DNA of 64,000 nt from Naematelia aurantialba (GCA_021527695.1 JAKFAO010000003.1:62001-126000); one strand, 5' to 3'; positions 10,914 through 23,500 are shown, counted from the stretch's first letter. Notes: generated from the sequence alone by a model not told the origin. Numbers and translations: made by a program.

Positions 10914-12314
10914 ATGTCTGATACAGTGAGTCGTCGTGCACAGGGGTGTCAGGTCGCAGATACCATCTTGCAACCCACGCCAGAGTCCACATGGTTTCGT
11001 CTGATCGGAACGTAGTCTTTCAAGATATCGACGTATCCGTCGGCAGCATCGATCGAGCCTCTGCACGATATCTACCAATCGACCCTGGGCCGCATCAGTC
11101 CCTATGCCATTCCAGCAGCCAAGTTCAAGACCCTCTTGACTGCACCTCGCACACGCGTCCTTGTCGCGACGGGGTCCTCTTCGTCGTCGTCGACGTCCTC
11201 ATTGTCAACCGCAGAGCCCATTCTGGGCTTTGCGATCACCTGCCTGATTCGAATGGGGTCGGCGTCGAACCGGGCTCTTCAGCACTATAAAGGCTCCTTG
11301 ACACTTTTGGTCGTGGATCCGGCCTATCGGGGCCAAGGCATCGGTTCGACATTACACGCCGCCGCGCTCGATCACCTCACCGAGGCCGTGCAAGCGTCGT
11401 TCTCGAAATCCGAGCCTAGAGCAACTTCCTCCCAGATACAACTTGGGTCGACATGGCCTCGACTTTGGCCCGGAGTGCCAAATGGGCCAGAATTCGCCGA
11501 CGCCAAAGCATGGTTTGAGCGTCGGGGCTGGGCGTTCCAGGAAGACTGCACTTTAGACCTCTATCGCTCGTTGGATGAAAGCGCCACAGAGGACGAGAAA
11601 CTGAAAGCAATGGTGAAGAAAGCCGAGGATCTTGGAATCAGCTTCGGTAGTCCACAGGAAAGGGACGTTGAGGGTCTGCTAAAGTTGGAGAGAGAAGAGT
11701 TCGATACGTATACAGTGCGTAATCCCCCCAGTCGGTCAATCAATCTGCGTATCCATCTTTTCACCCTCCGCCGTCCACCCTTCTCCCGCGGCGGCGGAAT
11801 TTGTCAATCCACTGTACCTGGTATACCTTGCTCATGCCAGCCACAGGGATGGCCGGACGTTTTCCCCGCACTGCTGCAAAGTGGCCATCAACAGGATATA
11901 TGGTGCACCTTCGATAAAGACGGTCAGGTCATCGGTGCGACTGTAGCGGCCTTGGAGCCTGAGGGAGTCATGCTGCGAGGCCAGACGTGGCCAGCTACGC
12001 TCGGTGAGTCCATGCAGGAGCGTTATGTGGGAATCGGAGACGAAGAGGAGTACCGCCTAACCGCAAGCCGCTTTTTTGCGAGTGGATGTTGATGAGGGGA
12101 AACAGGCAAAAAGTGCGCCTCGATGGGTTGCGTGGGGATCTCCTCCCGGTCCAGGGGTGCAGGCGCAGGCATAGCCATGGTCGCCTCTGCAACCATGAAT
12201 CTCGCGCGTCGCGGCGCTGACGGATGCTTCATCGACTGGGCGGCCTTGAAGGGGTTCTATGAGCGATGTGGATACGAGCCATGGGCTAGGAGCTATTTCG
12301 GGGCCTTGAGGTGA
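10914..12314 (+). CDS. protein with two GNAT acetyltransferase domains
   Basis: Acyl-CoA-dependent N-acetyltransferase-like protein of unknown substrate. Exons 10914-10925, 11025-11714, 11847-12003 and 12106-12314 give 355 residues. The first GNAT domain has the motif A signature VDPAYRGQGIGSTLH (about residue 105); the second, in the C-terminal half, has GCVGISSRSRGAGAGIAM followed by FIDWAALKGFYERCGY, a clean motif A/B pair. Repeated R-G-x-G-x-G acetyl-CoA loops support a duplicated fold. The 12-nt first exon (MSDT) is inferred: the open frame is closed by a stop at 11013 and the exon at 10914 restores phase with a good donor. The 132-nt intron 11715-11846 has no in-frame stop, so retention would still give a full-length protein. 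Function is not recognised; small-molecule or aminoglycoside-type acetylation is possible. Confidence 0.8.
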
Positions 12315-12953
12315 GGCTTGTCGGTCTTGGCAAGTGCAGAAGCCGCAGCTGAGTGCTCAGGACTGTTGAGGCTTGATTTGGTCTACGGGGGTGGGAGCCG
12401 CAAGCAGGTTCCGCAAGGCAAGCGCTGTTATTCCGCAGCCACGCTCAAGTTTGCTTACAAGGGCCGGTATATAGTCTATACCTATGCAGTAGCAACAGCT
12501 AATTGTCCTTCGTCTGGCGGCCTACCACCCGATACCGGGCCCTCAGTCTGGCAGAACAACTCGGTGAATGGGTGACCAAAGACCAAGACAAACGTGCGCA
12601 TGCCGACTACTCTGCAGCCAGCTTCGGTAAAAGTTGTCAACGTGGGAATGTGCAGAGGAAGAAGCTGGTTGTGTCAGACTATGCGAGCTTACACAACCCC
12701 CGGGTAAACAACACTCCCTTCACTATCGCGTCCGTCAGACCACACAGCGGCTTAGCAAGCGTTCCAGCCTGAACGCCTGAGGCTACCCCTCCAAGGAGGA
12801 CTCGCCAATTTCACATTCTTGTCCAGACGTCAGGCTCGGCCTTCGACGAGCTTGGTTTCCCCTTTACTGACTTTTCGCCACTCTACTTATACCCCTCATC
12901 GTAGGGTTCTTTTCCCCTTGCCACCCGTTGGACATCTTGCAAGCTCTACGCCA
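12315..12953. other. intergenic region before the first orphan gene
   Basis: No gene seen. A TATA-like CTTATACCC occurs near 12886, about 65 bp before the ATG of the next gene. Confidence 0.5.
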
Positions 12954-13805
12954 ATGTCGACAACACCAAGTGATGCTAAACCAGTCATTACTGTCCTGCC
13001 GCCTCCAGGAGAACCGCCAAGCATGTCAGGATGGCAGTCTGGGCTTACCTCTGCTAGCACGACTGACCAATCCATGCTTTCTGTTTCCAACACCGGAGCG
13101 CTCAGCACAGGCGGGGCGGCCTCGCAGGAAGGCAGAAGAAGCGACTCACCGGAGTCATCGAGATCACTGGGCTTATCGAACCAGCCGAGCCCCCCTCGCT
13201 TACTAGGCTCACTGAGCCCACCTACACGAACAACTTTTCCGGTCTCGAAAGCGGGACCGAGTCGAACACCTAGGAAACGCTCAGACTCATTCAGGCGCAA
13301 ACCCAAGTACGAATCACGATTGACCCAGGAACTCGACAAAATGCAAAGGTCAGCCGTCACCTATCTCCACGAGAACAGTACCGAGGCCGGACTGCGACTG
13401 CGTAAGGAGGTGTGGGACGAGCTGTATGCCCGTATCCTTGAGAGTACGCCTACGATCGTTGGCCTTCTGAGCAGAGAAATCTCCAAGACGACGCTCAGCG
13501 AAGATGGCGAGTGGAGAGTCGAGTCTTCTGTGCGGTTCCTCAGCGAATTTGAACGGGCGTACAAGGTCTTCTACCCGGATCAGTGGCGCCAGGTTGAGCG
13601 CGTTTTTCCTGTCTACCATAAAATCAGCTACTGCTACAGCGATACAACCGTTTTCTCACAGACTGTAAGTGGTATCTTTCGGGTGAACACAGAGACGAAG
13701 GCGTCTTGGTGGAATCCCGCGTTGTCGGTCGACACCGATATGAGCAAGGATGCCCCGAACCCTGGACGACAGGAAGTCTCAGGTGACGATCGAGATAGTA
13801 TATGA
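12954..13805 (+). CDS. orphan protein 1 of a probable tandem pair
   Basis: Intronless 283-residue protein, start taken at the first ATG after the TATA-like element. Residues 1-120 are Ser/Pro/Thr-rich and probably disordered, ending in a basic patch (SRTPRKRSDSFRRK). Residues 125-283 look folded: a helical stretch (LTQELDKMQRSAVTYLHE), then KEVWDELYARI, LLSREIS, GEWRVESSV, and a C-terminal segment G-x-F-x-V followed by ASWWNP. No family is recognised. The folded half matches the next gene downstream in the order and spacing of short motifs, which suggests an old duplication. Not secreted, no membrane segment. Confidence 0.6.
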   Translation: MSTTPSDAKPVITVLPPPGEPPSMSGWQSGLTSASTTDQSMLSVSNTGALSTGGAASQEGRRSDSPESSRSLGLSNQPSPPRLLGSLSPPTRTTFPVSKAGPSRTPRKRSDSFRRKPKYESRLTQELDKMQRSAVTYLHENSTEAGLRLRKEVWDELYARILESTPTIVGLLSREISKTTLSEDGEWRVESSVRFLSEFERAYKVFYPDQWRQVERVFPVYHKISYCYSDTTVFSQTVSGIFRVNTETKASWWNPALSVDTDMSKDAPNPGRQEVSGDDRDSI

Positions 13806-14483
13806 CGGTTGTAAAGCTAGTGGAGCATTTGGACCTTCTGGCCAGGAAAGTTTCCGTATGCATATAAGAGAGTAAAATGGTAACTAGGGCGAGCGCGGAG
13901 TCTCCGAGGTCCGTTCAGGCGCGGTTGTCCTACAGCTACGAGTCCTTTTCTGGCTTCGTATAGCCGTACTCTTCACAGGTGTCGCCACCATGTTTATATA
14001 GTTAGAGTAGACCACCCTAAGCTGAGAACCATTACGAATACCTCTTTCGTTTATGATCAGCATACATTGACTCAGGTGGCAGCTTGATGGTTACCTTGAA
14101 AGTCAGCCACAAGCTAATGTAATATGGCCAAGCTCCGCCTTGTCGGTCCAGGCGTGCGACGGCTAACAAAGGGAGGTCAAAAGTAAATCTATGGGCTTTG
14201 TTATAAAGAATGTTAAAAGTAGGGGTTTGCCAAAGCCCGGGTCTGGTGCCATACAATCGTTTGGACCGAGCGACGCAGTGGACGAAGGCCGCTCACTTTG
14301 TGCTAGAGAGCCATACTTCGGTGGCAAAGTCCGTATGAGAGGAAGGCACAAGACGCAGCTCTGCTCTGATGTCTCGGCCTCCTCATTGCTTCTGCCTCGT
14401 CATCTCCCTGTGCCCGTTCCCTACTGACCCGGTGTATAAGTCCACACCCTCTATGGTGGCACGGTCAGCAATACAATCCCGAG
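13806..14483. other. intergenic region between the two orphan genes
   Basis: No gene, repeat or clear promoter element seen; the spacing of about 0.7 kb is enough for a 3' end and a promoter. Confidence 0.5.
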
Positions 14484-15266
14484 ATGTCTCTCTCAAACGG
14501 AAGCAGCACATACACCCAACGAAGTGCCAGACTCGGCCCTGACGATGACACCTCGGCTAGCAGACATTCCCTTTCCGTTTCGCAACCTAACGCAGACCAA
14601 CCTGACCTGGACTTGTGCACGAATAGTGGATTCTTGGGTGTACGGCACACGATGGGATGTCAAACCCAGGGAGCCCCGGACGTGCTTGCTGGGATACCTG
14701 AGGGTCCGCCAGAGCACCAAGTCTGGCAAGAGTCTCATCAAATGTCGGAAAAGGCTCGACAAATTTGGACAAAGTCCCAACTTGAAACGGACCGGATCAA
14801 GAGTACCGAGAGTGGGCTGTCCACTCGGCTGAGCGTAGCCCTCGAGACCCTATACAATACGATCTACGATCTCAATAGCAGGTATCGAATGAAGGGGAAG
14901 ACGTTGTACTCGGTGTGGGCTTGCCTGCAGAAGGGTTCGAGGGTGGTCAGGCGGGAGCTGTCTAGCGACAGGGCGATCGCGGTGGCAAACACTCCTGGGG
15001 AGTGGGACATCAATGCGGATGTAATGTGCACTCTCAATTCACAAGACCAAAGAGACAGTGAGGACAGTGAGGACAGTGAGGACGAGGATGAGAATGTGGG
15101 CGGCATCTTCGTGTTTTCTGTTCTTTACGAGATCAAGTACCGCACGCCGACAGGGGTGCTGTTCACCACTTACCTCGAGGGTGATTTCACGGTGGATGCG
15201 TGCACTTCAACGGCCTCATGGAGGCCTGAGATGCACGTTGCCCACCGCAAGCACGCCTCGGAGTAA
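14484..15266 (+). CDS. orphan protein 2 of a probable tandem pair
   Basis: Intronless 260-residue protein. The N-terminal 100 residues are polar; residues from about 110 carry LSTRLSVALETLYNTIYDL, then SVWACLQKG, VRRELSSD, GEWDINADV, an acidic run built from three SED repeats (encoded by a 9-bp tandem repeat near 15057-15085), and GDFTVDACTSTASWRPEM. The motif order VW...RE(L/I)S...GEW...KY...G-x-F-x-V...ASW-x-P is the same as in the upstream gene, although overall identity is low. I do not recognise a known domain. Read with its neighbour it looks like half of a lineage-restricted pair. Confidence 0.55.
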   Translation: MSLSNGSSTYTQRSARLGPDDDTSASRHSLSVSQPNADQPDLDLCTNSGFLGVRHTMGCQTQGAPDVLAGIPEGPPEHQVWQESHQMSEKARQIWTKSQLETDRIKSTESGLSTRLSVALETLYNTIYDLNSRYRMKGKTLYSVWACLQKGSRVVRRELSSDRAIAVANTPGEWDINADVMCTLNSQDQRDSEDSEDSEDEDENVGGIFVFSVLYEIKYRTPTGVLFTTYLEGDFTVDACTSTASWRPEMHVAHRKHASE

Positions 15267-15837
15267 GTGGTTTCTCTTTGGAGACCGTTGATTTGCACTC
15301 ACAGCGACAAGTGATCTCGTGAAACAGATGAATCAGGCTCCTGTCCAGCAAGAGGGAGAAGATAACGATCTGTAGGTCTACTTGATACATGTACGTCGCC
15401 AGGCGGAGTTTCGGTCGCCGTCTGAGAGCCATTCATACTAATTTCCATGTTCTTTTCGAAAGTGCTTTCCTGAGATGCAGCTTGGCTGACCGTAAGTGAC
15501 ATGTGATGTAGGAAGGAGACAGATTGAAGAACCAAGGGACCAAAGTCTCTGATGCATGTCTAGCTGGAAACGAACGAACGATCACACTAATCCCATCATT
15601 ATTCGATTCCCACTCTGATGTGGTCATCATCTACTCAATAAAATGGATCTATCAGCTCTTGCCCACCCCACCCTGAAATTTCTCCCAAAATCGACACTGG
15701 CGCGGCCCAACAGCCTCTCTCCATTGCGTGTTGAACCTCATCGCTCAGTCGTCACCCATCTATCAGCCCCGGTTTACCTCCTCGTCATCCTGCTTCCTGC
15801 ATGGTGGCCGTCTGTCGACGCGAAACCGACCCAGAAT
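15267..15837. other. convergent intergenic region
   Basis: Separates orphan gene 2 from the end of the NCS1 permease gene. Open frames here overlap the permease antisense and are not credible. Confidence 0.55.
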
Positions 15838-18587
15838 CTAGATAGACGTGCTCGATTCCGAATGGGACTTGACCACGGGCAATACGCTCGTCTCAATGTC
15901 CTCGTCTTTGCCGTACTTCTCGTCTTCTGGGGTTTCCATGCCAGATTCGGGCGAGTGGTCCATGACGACCTGGCTCTTCGACGTTCGACCGAATACGACT
16001 TCTGGCTCATCGGCAAAGTAGCTAAACCACGTATCAGCAAGTGTTACTCGGAAGGAAGGACGAAAGGCGGGAAATCTAAACCTGTCGGGAGACACGTAGG
16101 CAAAAGGGATATATGGTGGGACAAAGGCTAGCAACCTGAACTTACCCGTCGGTCTTGCCGAGGAACTCGTATTTCCATTCAAACTCCCCCTCGCGGCCGG
16201 AGGGCACGATGCGAGGCTTCCAGATGTAACTTCCCGCCAAGAAGAACATGGCCGTTACGCCAAACGAGATGAGGAAACCAGAGTTGTAGATCTGCTTCAT
16301 CTTGGTAGCGGCGACAGAGGTCTGACTCCTGCATTGTAGTCTCAGCCTCAGCGCTAGGAGTGAGGAAAGCGAGCAATGAATACGGGTGGGCATGTGACTT
16401 ACGTGTACGAGAGACAGAGACCGGGCAGAGGGATGGCGATGCCAATGAGCCAAGACCCAATGGCGACCATATTGTAACCCTTGAGTGGCCGATTATACAT
16501 GTACAAGCCATCGGGGTTGAGCGTGTTACCAACCGCGTCGAACAGCGAAGGCGTGTGCAGATTACCTCGGCGGACAATGTAGTAGTCGCAAAGAAGGACT
16601 CTGTTGGCAAATCAGCGGCGTACCGCGAGGTCAACGGGACTTACGAGAGCATAGCACCACAGAAGAAGGTGTACGAGCCCAGGAAGGTGACAAACTGTTT
16701 GATTCGTCAATACCCGAGGAGAATCGACACAGCATGTGACACATACCTTGACACCGCTTGAAATGATAGCCCAAGGCTGGATGACCCAGGAGAACACCAT
16801 GACGAAGAGCTGTCCCCGGATGATGTTGCTGCAGTCGTCAGCTCCCTGCACGTAGACCAATTAAAGAACGCAATACTCACATGCGCTGCGGCCACAGACC
16901 CGAGAAATCACAAGCAAATGGAATAGAGTTGGCGAAAAGGTTGGTGCCGATAGTTGCGTAGATCTGGGTGACGGAGAAGAGGAAGATGCCGGCGCGCCAG
17001 CCAGGAGTGACAATGTCCGGGTCGTTTAGAATGAGGTCGCAGATGGTCCAAACATTCCAAACCTTCTCCCCAAAGCTATAAAACATCCCGTCAGTTGATG
17101 GGCGAAGGGGCAGGTAATGCGCGACGTACATCTGGTATGTGGCGGCACCAGAGGTGAGACCGAGCATCATAACTGCCATTTGGCCGACAAACTGTGAAGC
17201 AAATTGGGGCCACACTGCAGCGCCGGGGGTGTTTGAATATCGACCAAGATCAGGCTCTAAGGGAATTGCCACAATGTCAATTTGGTATGCCAGGCGAGGA
17301 AGAAGACTGACGGTTGATAAGCATGGGAGCGATACCGCCGAAACAACTGTTGATCCCGAGCATCCACGCCCATCCCTCGGCGGCCGCGGTGGTGGCGACT
17401 CCATCGTTGAGGGCGCTGAAGCTCACGGAGCCGCCAGCAAGATGAACGAGTGCACCGAGGAAGCCCCATGATGCTGCGGGCAGAACCAGCGCCTGTGAGT
17501 GAATCAGTAATATGATCGTTAAACACACCAAGAACCCCAACCTACCTTGACTTCAAAGAACACCTTGATCATGGAAGGGTGTACGAATGCAAACGGCACG
17601 TGCATGAGCCAGGCGAGTAAGTACGCCACCAATGTGCGAGTTGTGGCGTTTGTACTGGCCGAAGCATGATTGGGGATCTTAGCCCAGCCCTGACAAACGT
17701 CAGTCGAGAATGTTACGAGTAGTCGAAGACGCACGTTGGGAGAGACCGCACAAAGAGCTTGGTCAAGCATGCTGGTAGCGTTCAAGTCAGCCAATACTCG
17801 GAAAAAAGAGGTATGCCGCCTCATGACGAAGTTTTAGCCTTACAGAGCAGCGTAGTAAGTTTGTACAGCGAACCAAATGATAGCAACAGCCTGTTGGTCG
17901 TGGTCAGCCAAGGTACCCGGATCTTCAGGCCATTGGGAACTCACGCCACGAAGAGCGACGAAAATCTTGCTACCGCGCATCCCGAAAGCCGCCCTAGACC
18001 AGGTAGGGAATCCGATGTGGTACCTCGAACCAACGCGAGCGGCACCGACAGCAACGAATGCAATCATGATGTAGCCGAGAATCGAGGCGCCAATGGTTGT
18101 GTTGAATGAGAGGCCAACGGAGAGCAGGGACGAACCGGTCGACCACGCTCCACTAAATGTGATTCAGTCCTCATGTTGACGGAAAAAATGCAATCGCAGA
18201 CTGCGCAGCTTTTGCTGGCTGGTGGGAAAGAAGCAAGGCTTACACGCCATAATTGGTACCCCACCAGAGACTGACGAAACTGAGCCAACTCCAAGTGCGC
18301 ATCTGCGGAGGGGACGGTGCTATCACCCAAGTCTCAGTCGGATTCTCACAGAGGCGTTGACGATCAAGAGCTCACCGAGATCCTCATTGATCCAGTACGA
18401 GTTGTTTCCAGGCTCCATGTGGATAAGGGCTGTCGCGACGTCAGCGAGCCTGTTTGAAACTGAGCCAGGTGCCAGACTGACGCTTCAAGCCCGAAGTGGG
18501 GCGAAAGTCCTCGGCACCGGCATCTTTGGCTGATTGGGGCTTCTGCAGGAAACCTGTTGACTTTATAAACTTCTTGGCTGCGTCCAT
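15838..18587 (-). CDS. NCS1-family nucleobase/allantoin permease (Fur type)
   Basis: Twelve-TM proton symporter of the NCS1 family, Fur branch, whose members import uracil, allantoin, uridine or purines. Fifteen exons: 18587-18482, 18429-18376, 18319-18244, 18152-17945, 17890-17844, 17771-17735, 17689-17546, 17492-17312, 17256-17130, 17075-16881, 16828-16747, 16694-16645, 16600-16403, 16328-16146, 16021-15838; 623 residues. Seen: WWGTNYGVGAWSTGSSLLS in TM1, GFPTWSRAAFGMRGSK after TM2-3, ALNDGVATTAAAEGW, LGRYSNTPGAAVWPQ, TNLFANSIPFACDFSGLWP and CDYYIVRRGNL, all in the usual Fur order. The acidic cytosolic tail (DEKYGKDEDIE) resembles sorting or endocytosis regions of these permeases. With xanA 10 kb away it suits purine or pyrimidine salvage, but the exact substrate is not readable. 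Confidence 0.93.
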
Positions 18588-19341
18588 GGTGAGGCGAGGC
18601 GTCGTCGCACGAGATCCCCTTGTCGTCCGGGTGAGTTGGCACGCGAGGGGTGAATGGAGTAGAGTCAGTGATGGGGAGCTAGGACCATCACATATAAGTA
18701 CTAAAGCCGATCACGGAAGCTCTGGTCCGAAGTTTGAACGACTGGCAGGTACATGTAGCGGTCCAGAGATAGCGTGCGGCACTTGCATCCGACTAGTTTT
18801 GGTGAACGCCTCGTCTAGAGAATGGCCGCGGAAAAGTCTAGGCTTCAGGCTTATCAGGGCAGCTCGGAACGCTCCGTAGCGTCCATTCCGACGAGGCGGG
18901 AGAATGATGCGCCTCAAACCCACTTCTCTCGGACAGTGGACCAGTCACAGTTTGTCGGAAGCAGTTCCGACGTGCGAGCGATAAGGGCGGCGAGGGGCAC
19001 CAAAGCGTTTTCGCGTTTTTCTTGTTTTCTCTGGGGGGAATTCTGTCCCAGGCACGGTCACTCTTTCTAGCAGGGGGAAAATCATACTGTAGGTTGCGAA
19101 CCGAGGGCCAAAGACCACCCGTGAACTGGTTCACACTCCATAATCCATCGACGAGTAGCAAGACACCTCACCGCGCAACCCAATGAACGTAGAAGGGGGG
19201 GAGAATTTATTTTGGTTGCCTACTTACGCGGCGCTGGTGTGACATGACGTACGGGGTCAGGCACCGTCGATCCCGCTTTCGATTCCCACCTTTCTTTCCT
19301 CGCCGCTCGCATCGAATCTTTGACCCAGCACATATCCCAAC
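18588..19341. other. divergent promoter region
   Basis: Lies between the NCS1 permease start and the small basic protein gene. A weak TATA-like CTTATATG (minus) occurs near 18692-18699, about 105 bp before the permease ATG. No gene seen. Confidence 0.5.
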
Positions 19342-20117
19342 ATGCCATCGTCCAAAGGCAAACCCACGGACCCAGGGCTGAGAGAGGAAATCAAGGAGAG
19401 TGAGTGCTTGTGTCTGCCACTTACCAGCTCGTCGCTGAGCGCCCTCAAGAGGTCCAGGGGGAAGGCAACAAGGATGGCAGTGGCAAAGGCCAATGGAGCG
19501 CCTGGAAGGTGAGGTTCTGACATGCTCATCCCAGTGCATGGCCCTGGCTATTCTGTCATCCACCACTGGCATTTGCTGTTTTCCCGGGACATGCATGCGT
19601 TCCCTCATCCCGCCTGTCAATGTTGACATGATCTCATCTTCAGGCCACAAAGCTAGCGAAAGAATACGAGAAGGAAGGAGGAAGTTATGAAAATGCAGCC
19701 GGGTCCAAGAATGAGCCGAAGAAGGGTGTTCCAGAACCCAAGTCTGAGGCTACAAGGTCGACCGAAACCAAGAACAAACCAGGTGGAAAGCCCAAGTCAA
19801 GCGGGAAACCTCAATCCAAGAAAGACGATCAAGACAAGCCGAAATCGAAGGAGGAAGGGAACGCGGAAAAGGCAAATCCGAAGAAGGTGGACGGAAAGGT
19901 GGAAAATCCCGAAACCAAGGAGAAGGAGAAGAAATCGGACGAAACAAAGACCCAACATGAAGCAGAGAAAGCAGAGAAGCCAAAGTCCACCGTAAAGCCA
20001 AAGTCCGCTGGCAAGAAGGAAGAGACCGCCGTCCACAAGCCAGAAGCCGGGACGAAGCGAAAGGCCGATCAGGAGGGCAAGCCACCCAGCAAGAAGAAGC
20101 AGCATGCGAAGAAGTAA
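19342..20117 (+). CDS. small conserved lysine-rich fungal protein
   Basis: Exons 19342-19399, 19450-19508 and 19644-20117 give 196 residues. The first 65 residues form the conserved core: KPTDPGLREEIKE, then GSGKGQWSAWKATKLAKEYE and GGSYENAAGS, a pattern I know from short uncharacterised proteins present across fungi. The rest is a Lys/Glu/Pro-rich low-complexity tail ending in PPSKKKQHAKK, likely disordered and possibly nuclear. The function of the family is not known to me. The alternative acceptors at intron 1 run into stops, so the splice at 19449/19450 is well supported. Confidence 0.75.
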
Positions 20118-20554
20118 GGCTGTCGAGCCGGCGGTGTGAGTGGAGCAGAGCGTTGGAGATGGGAGCATGAGATCGCAAAATCACGTCGAGCATGCACTTC
20201 TCCAGAGCTCAGGCTGGGCGTCCAAAATCTCATAACCTCTGGATCTGCTGCTAAGAGACGGTATTGATCGCGCCCGACACGCAGACCCTCGCCTCTCACT
20301 GAGCAGGACAAAGGACACAATTAGCCACTTGGGCGCTTGAGGCTACAGATCGTTTCGTATCCTCCTTTCATGGGCAAACCTTTGCCCAGTTCACTCTGAG
20401 AACCGACTGGAAGGTCAGTCGGACGTTCTTGCCACTTACTGTATCCCATCCTCCATCAGCACACACCCACTAACCTCCTACCTGGAGATTTACAACTTGC
20501 GCCTTGTGGTACTCATGACAGTTGGCGTGCTATTTGACAAGTAGAGCATCCACG
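20118..20554. other. intergenic region
   Basis: Short gap between two plus-strand genes; no features recognised. Confidence 0.5.
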
Positions 20555-23500
20555 ATGGGTCGGCCTGAAACGTCGTCTGCGGTCCCAATTTTGACTAACC
20601 CAAGACGTATCAAAAGCCGATCGGTCCCCGTTCCACCCATCGAGGTGCCTCTCACTCCCGGACCTAACGCCCTGGCTGATCTCGCGATATCACCAGTGGA
20701 GTCCGACAAACACAGTGGCCATCATAGAAGGCACAAATCATCGACGTCGGCCCCCAGATCTCACCAGCAGGCTTCATCGGAGGGAGGGACTGATGTGTCA
20801 TCCAATTCGGTGTCCAAGGAGAAACACCGGTCGTCCTCTGCGTCAAAGTCGCAGCCTTTCCGACAGTCAGGCCAGCAATCTGCAAGGGCGGTCCATGCTG
20901 CATCCGATTCCTCAGCTCGGGAGAGATACCACCTATCGGCGTCTAAAACAAAGCCGTGTTTGAATTCACCATCCCAATCTGCCGGGGCAGCCAGCGCCTC
21001 ACCCGACGTATCGTTCAAACAGAGACACCGATCATCTAGATCAAAGCCGTCTCCCGTACGCCGCTCTGCCCAACAATCTGAAGGTGAGCCCGATGCGTCA
21101 TCCAACTCTCCGTCCAGAGAGAGACACCGGTCGTCGTCCCGATCAATTGGGATGCCACTTGGGCAGCCGTCGCAACAGTCCGCGGGGGAGGCCGAGATGT
21201 CATCGTCGCCCGAGACACTCCGGTCATCGTCTAAATCAAAGACCTTGTCAATCCGAGAGTCATCCCAGGAGGCTATTCAGCAACCATCTATTAGTCCTGC
21301 CCCCAATGCTGTTGCAACGCGAACACCTTCCATCCCGGTGCCAGTCATCAATGCTGCACCACCCCAGAAGCCCCAATCCAGCAATAGAAACCCATCCACT
21401 GGTGAGCTGAAGATTCTGGCACAAAGACTCTTCTCTCCAGATCTGCGACCGCCGCGCCCTTTGAACCAGCCTGCCCCTCCTTCCCTTGCAGCATCTCGCC
21501 TCCCGCCACCTTGTGCCGAGCTGGACGAGCGCCCGAGGGCCAGGATGAGACGTTTCAAGCTGTGGAGAGATCAGGTACCTGACCTGCGGAAGATTGTCCT
21601 TGCGCCAAAGTACCGATGTAAGTCTTCGATGCCCTCTTTCATCCGATTCCGCCTTCGACGCATTCAGGCAATTGACTGATACACGAATAGGGCATTTGAG
21701 GCGATATCAGCCGCTACCGCTCATGACCGCTCTAGCGCCTCCCTTGTGCCTAGGTGCTCGCGCTCGTTTCTTCCCACGCCCTCCGCCCCCTGTTTTGCCA
21801 ACGACTCCCCTCCTGGAGCCAGAAGTGGTAGCGCTGAAACCGAAATCGTGGGTGGGGATGACCAAGGCACAGCTCCGGGCGGAACGAAAGGCGGCTCGAC
21901 TACGGCAGAGACAGTATCGCTGGGTGCTTGACGGCGAGTATGAACGCAGATTCCGAGGAGTCATGCGGGGCCTCGTGCATGGAGTCGTAAAGTTCGAGCG
22001 AAATAACATGTGAGTGAGATGGTATTTGCGATTTCGATTCGTCGCGTCACCAATGGTTTGGCTTTGTCGCCACCAGATAGCGCGGCCGACCTGGTGTCCA
22101 CCACTTTGAGAAAGCCTTCCCCCTGTTACTATTTGCTCTTCTGTCCGGGGGTGCTTCCGAAGAGGTCCATTGCCGATTATCCAGCTGAATTTCTTGACTG
22201 AATAGCAAAGATGGCAAATCCTTCCTTCCGACTACCCCTCAAGACCTGATACAGCGCTACACGACGTCGTTCCGCCACCTACGCAAGTCGTCTACCGCCG
22301 CCTTCTCGGACCCCATCCTTGATCTGGCCAAGATACCTCCTGAGTCGGTGTTTCGTATGCCAGTCCGCGCACGGGAAGCTGTCCGACGTGGGGTAAAGGA
22401 AGAGGAGGACCGGATGAAACGGAAGAAGGAGGCCCGACAGGCCCAACAGGTCAAAAAGGCCAAGGGCGGTACTGCGCCTTCTCCTGGAACTAGGGCTCCT
22501 GAAAGGCCACCAACTACCCCACGAGTTCAGATACAGCATGCGGAAGACATAGAGGATGTGGACGAGGAGGAAGGGGAGGACGAGGAACTGAAAACGCCAA
22601 ACACGTCGAATCTCCTGCCTGCTCCAGCATTGAGGTCTGTTCTTCCCGACATGGATGGTAGGGCCAAATCGTCCCCACCTCAGCTCATTGCTCCGGCACC
22701 CGAGCTACTATCTTCAACCCAGAGCGGACCTCAACAAGAAACAAGTGACGCACCCTACCGGGATCCGCCGTTGCCCCTGTGTACACAGCAGCGACTAGAA
22801 GTGTCGCCTTCTGGGGCATCGAGCGCAGAGGAAGAGGACGAGATTGTCCGGCTGTTGGTGGAGAATCTGGGAAAAGAGGCGGATACCCTGCGCAAGGTGG
22901 CCGCGATCATGCGGCGAGTGGAGAGTTTGCGCAACGCGCCGCGCCCTCCGACTGTACCGTTGGATACGGCGGCGCTGAACGCAGAGGAAGAAGCGTTGAC
23001 GGAGATCCTGACTGCTGCCTTACAACCCATCTTGGATGCGCGTCCGGCCAATGGTGCGGCGCTGGAGGAGCCAGGCGGAGAAGACGAGTGGCCAGACGAA
23101 GAGGCCATCGAAGAGGCCTTGACTGCCATGACGATGGCGGCGATGAATGACGAGCTCGACACGGGAACGGCGGTCCAGGTCGGAACTGAAGCGACTGATA
23201 CAACGCCAAGTTTGCGCGCCATGGACGACCGCGAGGCTACGTCGCCGCCGTCGGCGTCGGCATTCTCGGGGACGGGGATTGGGCCGATGCTGTCCGACTT
23301 GTCGATAACGAGCCGCGACCATCTTGCCGACCGACTAGAGGCGCGCTTTGGTTCACTCAACATCGACGATGATACCCGACTGTTTGGGCTGTCCGCGGGC
23401 GACGCCAGTATCCACAATCACGGTGCCGGTGCAACGTACTTCGCCCCTTATGCTGCGGCGTCTCAGGTCCCGTCACAGTCCCCCTCGGAAGCTGCGTGGT

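Noticed and set aside
15643..16131. Open frame antisense to the NCS1 permease C-terminus
   Set aside because: Shadow of the well-supported permease exons 16021-15838 and 16328-16146.
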